Positions 8,391 through 18,903 are shown, counted from the stretch's first letter. The stretch: DNA of 64,000 nucleotides from an uncultured Methanocorpusculum sp. (GCF_963667985.1 NZ_OY764081.1:310001-374000), one strand, 5' to 3'. Program-made: numbers and translations. The notes: generated by a model not told the origin, from the sequence alone.

Positions 8391-8962
8391 TACTTGAGCT
8401 CCTTCTCGGCTTTCTCTTTGTTCATGTCCTCTTCGATCCAGGCCAGAGTTCCAAGACCCGGCTGACGCATGGTGAGACCGATCTTCGATTCGCGGGGATC
8501 GTGTTCGTTTAAGGAAAGAGCAACGACACGTGCACGCAGCATGTCTCCGACACCGATCGTTCTGCCGCTGTCTTTGCAGACCAGACGCGAGTTCTTCTCG
8601 TCATAATCGATGTACTCATCGGAGATCTGACTCATGTGCAGCATGGCATCGATCGGTCCAAGAGACACAAATGCACCAAAGCTTGTTGTTTCGACAACAA
8701 CGCCTTCGATAATCTCCTGAAGGGATAAGCGGAGGACGACAGCTTCGAAATCGACATCATAGTATGCCCCCCCGTCATTGTAGATGATCTCTCCATCACC
8801 GACACGGTTTACGCCGGTCACTGCGATGAAAATACCCATCTCTTTGTCGACACTCCCTTCAAACTGTTCCTGTAGGACGTCTAGGATAACAGTGTTAAGA
8901 TCTTCACCCATGCGTTCCGGGGGGACTCTGACTTTGTCGTTGAGTTTCAGTTTATAATACAT
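8390..8962 (-). CDS. rpo7: DNA-directed RNA polymerase subunit Rpo7 (E')
   Basis: 190 residues. The N-terminus is the Rpo7 tip-associated domain. Residues from about 85 to 165 form an S1/OB RNA-binding domain with 'GVVVETTSFGAFVSLGPIDAM', the hallmark of archaeal Rpo7. With Rpo4 it forms the stalk of RNA polymerase. A short Lys/Glu tail extends beyond the S1 domain. It is followed immediately by spt4, as in most archaea. Confidence 0.95.
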   Translation of the reverse strand: MYYKLKLNDKVRVPPERMGEDLNTVILDVLQEQFEGSVDKEMGIFIAVTGVNRVGDGEIIYNDGGAYYDVDFEAVVLRLSLQEIIEGVVVETTSFGAFVSLGPIDAMLHMSQISDEYIDYDEKNSRLVCKDSGRTIGVGDMLRARVVALSLNEHDPRESKIGLTMRQPGLGTLAWIEEDMNKEKAEKELK

Positions 8963-8986
8963 ATTTTGTCTCCTCGCCTGTTTTGC

Positions 8987-9400
8987 TTATTTTCCGATTA
9001 ATTCTAGTTTGCAGCGCGATCTGAGAACAACAACGGGAATACGGCGTTGTCTCAGACGATTTCTTAATTCTCTATCATTGGTAACTACTACACCATTAAA
9101 CATCTCTGCAGTACGGATAACTTTGTCGTCCACAGAGATATCTTCTGCCATTTCCGAAAGGACGGTGCAGCGTGCCGCGACGGTCAAACCAAACCGCGCA
9201 GCTGCCGCATCTTTTCCGCGTCCCGTCGAAAGACCGCGCAGTTCGTACACCACCTCGGCAGGCACGAGCGCGTCATAGGCGCCCAAAATGTCACGCAGAC
9301 CTTCGAAAAGATCTACATTGAACTGGGCCGGCATCATCAAAGCGTTTGTGTCTAAGATGACCGTTACTCGGTCAGAAGACCCATGCCGATCAAACGCCAT
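8987..9400 (-). CDS. PIN-domain protein, archaeal Fcf1/VapC9-like nuclease
   Basis: 137 residues with 'VILDTNALM' (first catalytic Asp), a central Glu in 'EVVYELRGL', and '[13 protein letters not shown]' (second Asp pair), giving the acidic set of PIN nucleases. This gene lies beside aIF2-gamma in many euryarchaea and is related to Fcf1/Utp24, which cleaves pre-rRNA in eukaryotes. Its 5' end overlaps the aIF2-gamma coding sequence by 37 bases if the first ATG is used; a start at the next hydrophobic segment would reduce this. No antitoxin gene accompanies it, which argues against a toxin role. Confidence 0.85.
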   Translation of the reverse strand: MAFDRHGSSDRVTVILDTNALMMPAQFNVDLFEGLRDILGAYDALVPAEVVYELRGLSTGRGKDAAAARFGLTVAARCTVLSEMAEDISVDDKVIRTAEMFNGVVVTNDRELRNRLRQRRIPVVVLRSRCKLELIGK

Positions 9401-10608
9401 CTGCCTCCAACCTGACGGCTGATTGCGATCCGGGATCCAACTTCGGCGCAGACCGGACGTTTCAGCATTACTTCAGCCTGGTTCTTTTTCACTGCAAGAA
9501 CGATACCTACGGTAACGGCGGTCCCAACGGAAAGCATCAGCGGTTCTTTGAGTCTGATTGGATCGATGTTCAACTCGGCAGACGAACCGACGACCCTTTC
9601 CATGAGAGTGACATCGAATTTGAGTTTGTCCCAAACCGGTGGCAAGGATCCGGCCATGCCGGCAACCTGCCCGACAAGTGTATCGCTTTTGGTGATCGCC
9701 GGGTCGAGTTTTGTACCGATTGCTGCAAGTCCGCCCGGTGTTGCTGTCGGAACCTTGTGGGATGCCTTGTTCATTGAGGTGATCTTGGTTGTGATCGGTT
9801 CCCACTTGGCTTTGTTCTCCGACATATATTGTCTGCCGGGCCGGATCTCTATTTCATCCCCTTCGTGGAACTCGCCACGAATGAGTGAACCGCCGATAAC
9901 ACCGCCTTTGATGTCACGCCAGGAACTTCCCGGCCGGTTCACATCGAAAGAACGGGCGATCAGCATGATCGGCATGACGTCTGTTTCACGCTCGATATCC
10001 GGAATCGTTGTATTCAGCGCATCCAGAAGCATCCCGAAGTTAATTCTCTTCTGTGCAGAGACAGGAATAATTGGCGCGTTTTCTGCGACCGTTCCTTTTA
10101 CGAATGCTTTGATCTGCTTATAGTTTTCCAGTGCTTTCTTCTGCGGAACAACATCGATTTTATTCTGAACTATGACGATGTTTTTTATGCCGGTCAACTC
10201 CAGAGCCATAAGATGTTCTTTGGTTTGGGGCTGCGGACACGGCTCGTTTGCCGCAATTACGAGCATCGCGCCGTCCATTATGGCGGAGCCTGAAAGCATC
10301 GTGGCCATGAGGGTTTCATGCCCCGGGGCATCCACAAATGAGACTGATCTTACTGCTTCAAGTTTTTCACCGCAGGTAGGGCACGTCTCTGTATTTGTCC
10401 AGAGTTCCTCCACCCCGCATTTTGGACATTTATAAAATGTTGCATCGGCATACCCAAGCCGGATCGAGATCCCGCGCTTCAGTTCTTCACTGTGGCGATC
10501 TGTCCACGAGCCGGTAAGCTGGCTGACTAATGTCGTCTTGCCGTGGTCAACGTGACCAACTACGCCGATATTTACATTTGGTATTGTAGGATCATGCAAA
10601 GAAACCAA
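9364..10608 (-). CDS. eif2g: translation initiation factor aIF2 subunit gamma
   Basis: 414-residue GTPase that delivers initiator Met-tRNA to the small ribosomal subunit. It shows the G1 motif GHVDHGKT at 18-25, a zinc knuckle of two CPxCG pairs around residues 60-80, 'DAPGHE' (G3) and 'NKID' (G4). The C-terminal two beta-barrel domains are complete. It is the first gene of the minus-strand cluster that continues through rpo7 and the ribosomal proteins. Confidence 0.96.
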   Translation of the reverse strand: MVSLHDPTIPNVNIGVVGHVDHGKTTLVSQLTGSWTDRHSEELKRGISIRLGYADATFYKCPKCGVEELWTNTETCPTCGEKLEAVRSVSFVDAPGHETLMATMLSGSAIMDGAMLVIAANEPCPQPQTKEHLMALELTGIKNIVIVQNKIDVVPQKKALENYKQIKAFVKGTVAENAPIIPVSAQKRINFGMLLDALNTTIPDIERETDVMPIMLIARSFDVNRPGSSWRDIKGGVIGGSLIRGEFHEGDEIEIRPGRQYMSENKAKWEPITTKITSMNKASHKVPTATPGGLAAIGTKLDPAITKSDTLVGQVAGMAGSLPPVWDKLKFDVTLMERVVGSSAELNIDPIRLKEPLMLSVGTAVTVGIVLAVKKNQAEVMLKRPVCAEVGSRIAISRQVGGRWRLIGMGLLTE

Positions 10609-10667
10609 AACCTCCTCTAACTCTATATAGTTGACTTCAACACAGATATATGTGTTTGATAATGTCC

Positions 10668-10943
10668 TTATCCCCCGCCTTCGCAGCTCTGATCGGTATT
10701 TCTCCAGGCGTTTTCCTGCATATCACGTATTTTTTCCTGCTCCTCTTTGAAATCGCGCGTTGAGTCGCGAGTTTTTTCCTCGCGTCTTTTCTCTTCTTTG
10801 ATTACAGTGAGCTGATCTATGCGGTAGTAAATACCTGTAATGTCAAGTTCGGCAAAGGTCTCCCCCATCTCCTCAGAAAACGTCACGATTTTTCCAACCG
10901 TACCGGTTCGTCCGTAACGTACGGTCTCTCCAACTTTGAACAT
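10668..10943 (-). CDS. DUF2098 family protein
   Basis: A 91-residue protein. The first ~48 residues form a small SH3-like barrel beginning '[18 protein letters not shown]', the signature of archaeal DUF2098. The remainder is a highly charged Glu/Lys/Arg-rich helix with a glycine tail that is probably disordered. Function is unknown. It stands alone between aglB and aIF2-gamma on the same strand. Confidence 0.78.
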   Translation of the reverse strand: MFKVGETVRYGRTGTVGKIVTFSEEMGETFAELDITGIYYRIDQLTVIKEEKRREEKTRDSTRDFKEEQEKIRDMQENAWRNTDQSCEGGG

Positions 10944-10993
10944 ACTTATGAGTAGTATGGAAAGTAGTTTGTGATAAAAGTGTGGGAAAAAAG

Positions 10994-13576
10994 TTAGTTG
11001 ATGGTCAGACCATTCAAAACTGCTTCTTCTGAGACAGCGAACGTCTGATCTGTTCCAACAATTTTATAGAGGCTTGTAGTCTTAACATCATATGACCCCC
11101 CTGTAGTTGAATATGGTACAATGAACTGTCCATTCACGCTTTCCTGACGATAGGTGAATGTTCGTCCATTATTTGTGATAACGTCGACTTCTATGATTCC
11201 TTCTCCATTGATGACGGCACCAGGAACATATTCAAATGTCTTAACATATGCGGTACCGCCTTCATTTACATCAGTAAAATAGTCTGCCACCACATAGGTT
11301 GTTGATTCATACACAAATCGGAAGTGCTGAAGTGCTGGTACATCAACACTTGGGAGATTGTAATTCGTAAGGTCCGTAGGAGCAGAGATTACATATGCCT
11401 GTTTTCCGGTTGCGGCATTGGCATTATAGCTATCTGCAGTTGCCCATGCGGCACTTGCATCTGTGTATATTTTAGTAGACGTAACCACAGGATATCCATA
11501 TCCTGCTGTTGAATCAGTGATGACTACATAAACACTACCTGAATCTGTCATGGACCCATCAAAGTTTTGAAGTCTGACTGTCAAGGAATTGTAGAACTCA
11601 GGTGTTGGGGCTGACACTGCGGAATAGGTTCCATCAGTTCCCTGTTGAAGGAAGGTGTAGTAGTAAGGAGCCGTTCCTAATGTAGAATCGTTCCAGACAG
11701 TCATTGCTCCAAAGATGCCGTTTGCCATCAGATAATCAGTCATCACATACTTTGTACCAAGATAATCCAGCTTTTCCATAATCTGTGACTCATTCGTATT
11801 TGTTAGTACGGCTGCCACACCATATTCGCCGGATACTCCGGCCTGGAATGGATTACTGTTTGGAATCCGTTTACCAATGGTTGTGATGTAGTGTCCATAG
11901 TCCCACCAAGAGAGGACGCCGTATGATTCCTGTGGATAAGTAAATGTGGATTCGTCATAGATTGTCAGATAATCGACACCGGTCTCCGGCGTGTTTACGG
12001 ACAGCCATTCACATGCATCGATCCAGTCTTGGGGAGTGCCTGCGTTTGCAGAGGGAGAACTCAGTTCAACGGCATATACGGAGGAAGATCCTACAAATGC
12101 GACTGCGATGATCATGATAACTGCAAAGATGCCCAGTCTGATCGGATCCGTTTTTCCTGAAGCAGAAGTCTCCTGAGCTTTGGATTTTTTTGCTGGTTTT
12201 TGTGATTCAGTGCGTTTTGCAATAAGTAAACCAAGATCTTTTTCAGCAAAGGTAATTGCCCATCCAACAAATACTGCTGCGAGTAGCGCAATATTTGCGG
12301 CAAAGTAATACTCCCAGCGTATGTGAGCACATGTTGCAAAGAACATGAAGAAAGACCATATAAGAATGAAGAGAACACCTGGTGTTTGATGTTTCCAAAT
12401 ATTCCATATGAGGCAGATAAAACCGCAAGCCGCAAGAAGAATTCCCCAGTTGTATGATGAAACTGCGCTGGAAAAAGACCATGAAGAGAGCTCTTGAACA
12501 GTTGCAGCAGTGGGTCCGTATGAAAAGAACCCGGCGAGATTTCCTATTAGCGAGTTATAGAGATCTGGGAGAACGAGTGCAAGAATTAGTGAGCCTGCAG
12601 CCAGCAGTATGACTAGCGTAATCAGGTAATAATACCACGGTTTTTCGAATTTTGTTATGAGGTGCGATATGAGATATAATACGACCGTGCCGAGAACAAG
12701 GAGAATATGAACGAGGAACAGGCCTAGGGAATAATCAGTAAAGCCGAAATTGAGATTACGAATCCCATACAGCAGTAATCCAAGCGTAGCAATGATAAAC
12801 GTGATCACGTTCAAACTAAGAAGATACTCATTTGGTTTGTCTGAGTACTGATTCAAAATAAACTGGATCAGAGTAAATACTGCTACAAACATGCCAAAGA
12901 CGACCATTGTCGTCATAGTAAGGAGCCCAAGGATGTATGCAACACCGCAGATAACTCCGTATAGTAAAGGCAGTTTTACTGTTGAAAAATCTTTGAAATC
13001 GATTTTTTTATCGCTGAGCGCATATAATGCAAACACATAGCAGAGACAGAATAAACTGGAGAATAATGTTTCTGCAATGTGGTGATCAAAATGTCCGTAA
13101 AGCGAACGGTAGAGGAACTGACCACCGATCACTGCGATGAAAAGGGCAGAGAGGATACCTGTTTTCCAGTCACCTATCCTCTTTCCAAGGAAAAACATGA
13201 CAGGAACCATGAGTGCACCGAGAACTGCCGGTGCCCAGGATACAGCCGTGATAACTTCCACTCTGGTTGCTGCTCCAGCGAGTATTGCAAAGAACGAGGC
13301 AATGTAAGTAAAGAGCGGGCCCCAAACAATCTCCTGCCCGGTTGGATAAAGTGTCATCGGGTCAAAGAAAATATACCCAAAGTTATTTGTCAGTGCCACT
13401 TCGACTAAGCGCAAATTATACCATGCATCGGGTCCGGCAATCATATTTCCAGTACCTGCAAGGGTTGCCATCGGGATCATGCGTATCCAAAAAGCAAGTA
13501 AAGTACATATCAGGACGACGAGTCCGATGATGCCATAACGATATCGTTTATCGTTCCAAAAGCTCATAAAATCCAT
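10994..13576 (-). CDS. aglB: dolichyl-phosphooligosaccharide-protein glycotransferase AglB (STT3)
   Basis: 860 residues. The first ~450 residues form about 13 transmembrane helices. D50 in 'GPDAW' and D164 in 'HFDHH' are the two DxD-type metal sites, and TVQE at 359-362 is the TIXE/SVSE-loop motif. WWDYG at 557-561 in the extracellular globular domain binds the +2 Ser/Thr of the N-glycosylation sequon. The enzyme transfers a lipid-linked glycan to Asn of S-layer and other surface proteins. A start three codons downstream (MSFWND) is equally possible. The amino-sugar genes at 14.8-20.2 kb may feed its pathway. Confidence 0.95.
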   Translation of the reverse strand: MDFMSFWNDKRYRYGIIGLVVLICTLLAFWIRMIPMATLAGTGNMIAGPDAWYNLRLVEVALTNNFGYIFFDPMTLYPTGQEIVWGPLFTYIASFFAILAGAATRVEVITAVSWAPAVLGALMVPVMFFLGKRIGDWKTGILSALFIAVIGGQFLYRSLYGHFDHHIAETLFSSLFCLCYVFALYALSDKKIDFKDFSTVKLPLLYGVICGVAYILGLLTMTTMVVFGMFVAVFTLIQFILNQYSDKPNEYLLSLNVITFIIATLGLLLYGIRNLNFGFTDYSLGLFLVHILLVLGTVVLYLISHLITKFEKPWYYYLITLVILLAAGSLILALVLPDLYNSLIGNLAGFFSYGPTAATVQELSSWSFSSAVSSYNWGILLAACGFICLIWNIWKHQTPGVLFILIWSFFMFFATCAHIRWEYYFAANIALLAAVFVGWAITFAEKDLGLLIAKRTESQKPAKKSKAQETSASGKTDPIRLGIFAVIMIIAVAFVGSSSVYAVELSSPSANAGTPQDWIDACEWLSVNTPETGVDYLTIYDESTFTYPQESYGVLSWWDYGHYITTIGKRIPNSNPFQAGVSGEYGVAAVLTNTNESQIMEKLDYLGTKYVMTDYLMANGIFGAMTVWNDSTLGTAPYYYTFLQQGTDGTYSAVSAPTPEFYNSLTVRLQNFDGSMTDSGSVYVVITDSTAGYGYPVVTSTKIYTDASAAWATADSYNANAATGKQAYVISAPTDLTNYNLPSVDVPALQHFRFVYESTTYVVADYFTDVNEGGTAYVKTFEYVPGAVINGEGIIEVDVITNNGRTFTYRQESVNGQFIVPYSTTGGSYDVKTTSLYKIVGTDQTFAVSEEAVLNGLTIN

Positions 13577-13701
13577 AGTCTATCACAGGTAGATATTAGA
13601 TATGTATTATCTGGGCGTGTTATAAGATAAAATAATTGGAAAGCCCCCTCTCGAATCATGAATATCTCTAAGTATGGATTCAGTGCAATGAATAATAGAC
13701 A

Positions 13702-14832
13702 ATGTTTCTATATCTCCTTCCACTCGGGGCGGGAATCATATTTCTTGCAATCCTCCCCTATATAATATATTTATTCGGCGTGACCTTCGGAAAAAAACCT
13801 GAAGAGATGGGCTTAAAAATGCCTGAGATGCGGCCGGCCGTTTCCATTGTAATCTGTGCATATAATGAAGAAAGGACCATCGCCAGAAAAATCCAAAGTA
13901 TCTCTTCCTGCACTTATCCTGATGAGTTAATGGAAGTAATTCTTGTTATCGACTGTTCAGATGATAAATCAGAAGAGGTCGCACGGAGAGAATTTGCAAA
14001 CGTAAATTTTTCCTGGAAGATACATCTCAATAAGCAGAGGTCTGGAAAAAATACCTCGCTAAACACTGGAATTGGTCTCACGTCCAATGACTTAGTTGTG
14101 GCAACGGATGCAGATCTGGTATGGGATAATAACAGTGTTGAGCGTTTAGTCAGAAGAATTCAGGTAGATAACACATTTGCCGCAGGGACCGGTGACTTGC
14201 AGCCAAATCCCGGAGCCAACCGGGTCACCTCAATGGAAAAAACCTACAGATCCTACTTTGGACGAATGGCAGAATGGGAATCGGCTCACGACGCGACACC
14301 CGCATTTAATGGCTGTCTTTTAATCTTGAGAAAAAGTATCATAGGAGGCGTCAACGAAACGAGAGGAGCGGACGATGCCAATCTCGCCTACGAAGCAATA
14401 CGAAAAGGATACCGGACATTTTACGAGACTCGCGCCGCCATCTATGAGGAGCTCCCGGAAAATCTCCACAAACAGTACACCCAAAAGGTGCGCAGAGCCA
14501 AAGGTCTTATCCAGACGACGCTTTCCAATCTTGACCTTCTGAAAATTAATCGTCGATTCTGTCGGATATTTTATCCTCTCCGGATATGGATGTACGTGAT
14601 AACCCCAACGATGTTGCTGATCGGCTGCATTCTCTTCTCAATCGGTCTAATTCTCAATTTGCCGCTTCTCTTTGTTCTGCTGGTTGCCGCTTTTCTCTTG
14701 TTCAGTTATATCAGAAAAGGAAATCTTGTAACTGCTTTTGTTACAAATCAGTTTTATCTATTGGCAGGTCTGTATTCCAGACGCAAAGATGCTGTTCTCT
14801 GGAGAAGCACCTCGAAAAAAGTCGGAGAGTAA
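13702..14832 (+). CDS. glycosyltransferase family 2, membrane-bound
   Basis: 376 residues. An N-terminal hydrophobic helix (about 3-27) precedes a GT-A domain: 'VSIVICAYNEERTI' near residue 48, the metal-binding DAD at 136-138, and 'GADDANLAYEA' followed by a charged 'KVRRAKG' helix resembling the QxxRW region of processive GT2 enzymes. The C-terminus has two or three transmembrane helices. It is convergent with glmS (one base between stops) and divergent from aglB, so a role in assembling the surface glycan is a reasonable inference. The sugar and acceptor are unknown. Confidence 0.85.
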   Translation: MFLYLLPLGAGIIFLAILPYIIYLFGVTFGKKPEEMGLKMPEMRPAVSIVICAYNEERTIARKIQSISSCTYPDELMEVILVIDCSDDKSEEVARREFANVNFSWKIHLNKQRSGKNTSLNTGIGLTSNDLVVATDADLVWDNNSVERLVRRIQVDNTFAAGTGDLQPNPGANRVTSMEKTYRSYFGRMAEWESAHDATPAFNGCLLILRKSIIGGVNETRGADDANLAYEAIRKGYRTFYETRAAIYEELPENLHKQYTQKVRRAKGLIQTTLSNLDLLKINRRFCRIFYPLRIWMYVITPTMLLIGCILFSIGLILNLPLLFVLLVAAFLLFSYIRKGNLVTAFVTNQFYLLAGLYSRRKDAVLWRSTSKKVGE

Positions 14833-14833
14833 G

Positions 14834-16576
14834 TTATTCAACCGTCACACTTTTTGCTAGATTTCTCGGCATATCCACATCTCTGTCAAGAGAGACTGCT
14901 GTGTGATATGCGAGCAACTGTAAAATAATTGAAGACAGAATAACTGAGCCGTATTCCGACACAGATGGAAGTATTATACATACATCAGCCACATCTGCAA
15001 GATCGGCATCATGTTCTGTTCCAATTACGATAAGGGGTGCGCTACGGGCCTTAACCTCTTTCAGGTTTGACATCATGACAGGATAGACGGAATTTGAAAA
15101 GCACATCCCTATTACCGGGGTTTCCGGAGACAACAATGCAAAAGGTCCGTGTTTCAACTCGCCTGCTGCATATCCTTCAGCATGGATGTAGGAGATCTCT
15201 TTCATCTTTAACGCACCTTCCAATGCCACAGGATAGAACACACCACGTCCAATATACAGCAACGTTGTGGCATCTTTGCAGATCGCGACAGCCTTAGAAA
15301 GATCAATGGTGAAAACCTCGGGAATATACCGGCGAACCTCAGCTAACTCCACCTCAAGCGAATGGTCTGAGAGTATATTTATGATTTGCATAAATGCAGC
15401 GACCTGAGATGTGAATGATTTCGTTGCCGCGACACTTATCTCAGGACCTGCTCTGGTATAAAGAATAGATGAGGCCACGCGTGTAATGGAGCTTCCAAGG
15501 ACATTTGTTACTGCGATTGTCTGTATTCCTAGACTTTTTGCCAGTTTCAGCGCAGCTATCGTATCCGCCGTCTCTCCAGACTGGGAAACACCGATCACCA
15601 GGTCGGTGCCGGGTGTCGGGAAATACTTGAATTCAGATCCAAGTACTACACGGGTTGGGATGTGACAGATACTCTCCATCAGATAGGAAAAGACCAAAGA
15701 TGCATTTGCTGAGGTCCCGCAAGCAACAACCGTAATGGAATGAGCTTTTTTGATCAGCTTAATTTCATCAGAACAATGTTTAATTGAGGAAAGAGTGTTG
15801 GCAAAAGCACCGGGTTGTTCATAAATCTCCTTAAGCATAAAATGTTTGAACCCGGCCTTCCTAATCTCATCTCCATTCCATTCAAGTGTGGCGATCTCAC
15901 GCGACACTGGAGACCCCGCATTATGGATTCTATATCCACTTTTCTTGATTTCAGCTATATCCCCATCATCAAAATACACCACATTGTGTGTATAATTCAG
16001 AAGCGGGAGTGCGTCAGACCCAAGAATAAACTGATCATCGCCAATACCGAGAACTAAAGGACTTCCATTTCTGACGGCGATTATCTTATCTTCACCTTCG
16101 GCGATAATCAGAAGAGCATACGATCCTTCAAGCATCGGTATGATGCTTGATACTGCATCAAAAAGATTTCCCGCATACTTTTCAGCAATCATATGAGGAA
16201 TTACTTCCGTATCCGTCTGCGATGCAAAAACAACCCCTCGTTCTTCCAGTCCCCGTTTCAGTTCGGCATAATTTTCAATGATACCATTATGAACCACCGC
16301 AATCTTTTTTGCTCCATCTAAGTGCGGGTGCGCATTTATCTCGCTTGGAACGCCATGAGTTGCCCAGCGTGTGTGTCCTATCCCAATAGTTCCGGTGAGA
16401 TGATTAGCGGATGTTTTGGCGTCCGAGATCTTTCCAAGATGCTTGTAAACGGAGAGCTCGGGGGAGAGAGTCGCAATCCCAAATGAGTCATAACCACGAT
16501 ATTCTAACGAAAGAAGCCCTTCTGTGCAGACAGGTGCCGCCTGGTGGTATCCTATATAGCCGACAATCCCGCACAT
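14834..16576 (-). CDS. glmS: glutamine-fructose-6-phosphate aminotransferase (isomerizing)
   Basis: 580 residues. It starts MCGIVGYIG, so Cys2 becomes the N-terminal nucleophile of the class II glutamine amidotransferase domain, which includes 'GHTRWATHG' and 'HNGIIENY'. The C-terminal half is two SIS domains that isomerise fructose-6-phosphate, with 'GVSQSGETADT' and the terminal 'PRNLAKSVTVE' that forms the catalytic tail. It makes glucosamine-6-phosphate, the entry to UDP-GlcNAc. It lies one base downstream of the neighbouring nucleotidyltransferase stop in a four-gene amino-sugar operon. Confidence 0.96.
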   Translation of the reverse strand: MCGIVGYIGYHQAAPVCTEGLLSLEYRGYDSFGIATLSPELSVYKHLGKISDAKTSANHLTGTIGIGHTRWATHGVPSEINAHPHLDGAKKIAVVHNGIIENYAELKRGLEERGVVFASQTDTEVIPHMIAEKYAGNLFDAVSSIIPMLEGSYALLIIAEGEDKIIAVRNGSPLVLGIGDDQFILGSDALPLLNYTHNVVYFDDGDIAEIKKSGYRIHNAGSPVSREIATLEWNGDEIRKAGFKHFMLKEIYEQPGAFANTLSSIKHCSDEIKLIKKAHSITVVACGTSANASLVFSYLMESICHIPTRVVLGSEFKYFPTPGTDLVIGVSQSGETADTIAALKLAKSLGIQTIAVTNVLGSSITRVASSILYTRAGPEISVAATKSFTSQVAAFMQIINILSDHSLEVELAEVRRYIPEVFTIDLSKAVAICKDATTLLYIGRGVFYPVALEGALKMKEISYIHAEGYAAGELKHGPFALLSPETPVIGMCFSNSVYPVMMSNLKEVKARSAPLIVIGTEHDADLADVADVCIILPSVSEYGSVILSSIILQLLAYHTAVSLDRDVDMPRNLAKSVTVE

Positions 16577-16577
16577 C

Positions 16578-17702
16578 TCACATCACCAGTGTGTTATCGG
16601 GAATCTCTTTTTCGAGTATCTTTCCGCTTTCTATAGTAGCATTGTTTCCTATAACTCCATCCTCGATGATAGTAAACGGCCCGATCGTTACCCGATCCCC
16701 GCACACTGAACAGGATTCTTCAGAAAAAGCCGAGAGATGATTTCGACACAGGCATCCCTCGCCCATGATCGTATTAACAATGCGCGAGTGGGAACCGATA
16801 GTACAGTCATTCATGATGATACTGTTTTCGATGTAGGCGAAGGGCTCTATTGTAACGCGTGACCCAATGCAGGTGTTCGGCCCGATATATACGTGCGGCC
16901 CTATTTGTCCTCCCTCTCCAATAACAACAGGGCCAAGAATAACCGTGCCCGGACCTAAGGTATTTTTCTTTCCGATAATGGCATGCCCCTGTACCGTGAC
17001 GCATTTGTCAATAGTGCCCGAAACTGAATCCACCACCTGCCTGAGTAGGTGTTTGTTTACTGAAAGCAGATCTTTTGGGGAGACGGCATCCTGCCAGTCA
17101 GTTGCCGTGACAATGGAAATTGGCATTCCCTCCTTCATTCGGTTCTGCAGGGATTCGGGAATAGTCTGTTCACGTATTTTTTGAATAAACTCCTGGGTAA
17201 AAATATACACACCGCAGCTTACCAGAGACCCAGAAGGAACATCTGTTGGTTTTTCCACGATCCTCGTCAACTTCCCGTCATCTCCAAAGATCACTCCGAA
17301 ATTTGAAGGTGATGAGTGTGGTGCCACCAAAACGGCATTCTCCTTATCCAGTATGGACCGCAGGGATTCCGGATCGATGTAATTGTCTCCGGCAAGGACC
17401 AGTGTTTGCGTATGCACATACCCCTTTGCCATGGACAGGGCATGCGCCGTTCCCAGTTGCTTTTCCTGCACGACCACGTTTACAGGAACAGGATACGTAT
17501 TCAGGAACGTCATTACTTGTTCCTTTCTATATCCAACAACCATCGTGATGTCACGGATACCTGCGGCAACGACCGAGTTTAATACGTGTTCGAGAATAGG
17601 ACGGTTTACCACTGGGAGCATGACCTTTGGACGATTTTTTGTCAGGGGTCGAAGCCTGGTTCCTTCTCCGGCAGCAAGAATAACAGCCTGAATATCTGTC
17701 AT
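16578..17702 (-). CDS. bifunctional sugar-1-phosphate nucleotidylyltransferase / acetyltransferase (GlmU-like), copy 1
   Basis: 374 residues. The N-terminal Rossmann-like domain begins with 'LAAGEGTRLRPLT' and 'PKVMLP', the nucleotide and phosphate-binding signature of NDP-sugar pyrophosphorylases. Residues about 240-370 are left-handed beta-helix hexapeptide repeats as in archaeal GlmU-like enzymes. It is a paralogue of the adjacent gene. One likely makes UDP-GlcNAc from glucosamine-1-phosphate; the other may supply UDP/dTDP-glucose or another sugar. Which copy does which cannot be read from the sequence. Confidence 0.9.
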   Translation of the reverse strand: MTDIQAVILAAGEGTRLRPLTKNRPKVMLPVVNRPILEHVLNSVVAAGIRDITMVVGYRKEQVMTFLNTYPVPVNVVVQEKQLGTAHALSMAKGYVHTQTLVLAGDNYIDPESLRSILDKENAVLVAPHSSPSNFGVIFGDDGKLTRIVEKPTDVPSGSLVSCGVYIFTQEFIQKIREQTIPESLQNRMKEGMPISIVTATDWQDAVSPKDLLSVNKHLLRQVVDSVSGTIDKCVTVQGHAIIGKKNTLGPGTVILGPVVIGEGGQIGPHVYIGPNTCIGSRVTIEPFAYIENSIIMNDCTIGSHSRIVNTIMGEGCLCRNHLSAFSEESCSVCGDRVTIGPFTIIEDGVIGNNATIESGKILEKEIPDNTLVM

Positions 17703-17703
17703 C

Positions 17704-18903
17704 TTACTTCACCACCGTTTTATCTTCGATCATCCCGGTGACGAAAGTGTGGGGTGCGACTTTCGTTCCGCTGCCGATCGAAGATCCGGTATTTACTGAA
17801 CAGTTTATTCCAAACAGGACATCATCCCCGATGACTGCCCCAAATTTCTTTCTTCCTGTGGATCTCCCCCCCACTTTAACCGGTCCGTGATCGTGCCGAA
17901 GATTTGCGATTTTTGTGCCGGCCCCGAAATTACATCTGCTTCCAATCACACTGTCGCCGATATAATTGTAATGCGGGATCTTTGTATCATCAAAGATGAT
18001 GGAGTTTTTGATCTCAACGGCATGGCCTATGTGACAGTTGTTTCCGACAGTTGTTCCCGGCCGAAGATATGCATTTGGACCAACAACAGTGTTTTCGCCG
18101 ATAATGCAGGGCCCTTCGATGTACGTCCCGGATTTGATTACGGATCCATTTCCAAGAATCAGCAGACCTTTTACAATCACGTTTTCTTCAATAATTCCGT
18201 TTACTTCGCTTGGGATCGTCTCGAGGAGATGTTCGTTTGCCGTCAGCATATCCCAGGGATAGCCCACATCCATCCAGACGGACAAGGCATATGCGGTGAG
18301 TTTTCCATCACAGATATAATCAGTCAAAGCATCGGTAAGTTCATACTCTCCTCTGGAAGATGGAGAAATCTTTTTGAGAACCACAAATATTTCCGGGTCA
18401 AAGAGATATGCACCGGCATTGATAATGTTCGATTTCGGGTGAAGAGATTTTTCTTCCAGTGAAGTGATTTTGTCATTTTCTACGGTCACCACACCGAAAC
18501 TTTCCGGATGTGTTGTCGTCGAGGTGGCCATGACCGGACTTGGAAGAGCAATGATCTTTTCCAGATCGGTTCTTTCGAGGATCATATCTCCGTTCAGCAT
18601 GAGAAATGTATCATGGATAAATGGTTCAACGGTTTTCAAAGCGTCGGCCGTTCCCATTTGTCTCCTTTGCACAACATACTGTATCGACACGCCGAATTTT
18701 GAACCGTCATCGAACCATGTTCTGATGGCCTCTTCATGGTAGCCGACAACAAGAAGAATCTCCGTTATACCGGCATCACGCACATTCCTGATGAGATGTT
18801 CAAGCATCGGTTTTCCTGCTAAAGGCACCATGACCTTTGGGCGGGATGTGGTGAGTGGCCGCATACGCGAGCCCTCACCGGCTGCAAGAATTACACACTG
18901 CAT
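17704..18903 (-). CDS. bifunctional sugar-1-phosphate nucleotidylyltransferase / acetyltransferase (GlmU-like), copy 2
   Basis: 399 residues from the ATG at 18903. An ATG 11 codons earlier would run into glmM, whereas MQCVILAAGEGSRMRPL is the canonical family start. The N-terminal domain is a nucleotidyltransferase. The C-terminal half has hexapeptide repeats followed by 'GAGTKIANLRHD' and 'GVNC'-like ends that resemble the acetyltransferase active-site region of archaeal GlmU-type enzymes such as Sulfolobus ST0452. This copy therefore looks the better candidate for the glucosamine-1-phosphate acetyl/uridylyltransferase. It starts four bases after glmM stops. Confidence 0.9.
   Translation of the reverse strand: MQCVILAAGEGSRMRPLTTSRPKVMVPLAGKPMLEHLIRNVRDAGITEILLVVGYHEEAIRTWFDDGSKFGVSIQYVVQRRQMGTADALKTVEPFIHDTFLMLNGDMILERTDLEKIIALPSPVMATSTTTHPESFGVVTVENDKITSLEEKSLHPKSNIINAGAYLFDPEIFVVLKKISPSSRGEYELTDALTDYICDGKLTAYALSVWMDVGYPWDMLTANEHLLETIPSEVNGIIEENVIVKGLLILGNGSVIKSGTYIEGPCIIGENTVVGPNAYLRPGTTVGNNCHIGHAVEIKNSIIFDDTKIPHYNYIGDSVIGSRCNFGAGTKIANLRHDHGPVKVGGRSTGRKKFGAVIGDDVLFGINCSVNTGSSIGSGTKVAPHTFVTGMIEDKTVVK

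Noticed and set aside
8987-9400. VapC toxin of a toxin-antitoxin pair
   Set aside because: No antitoxin gene is adjacent, and the position beside aIF2-gamma is a conserved housekeeping arrangement for an Fcf1-like PIN protein.
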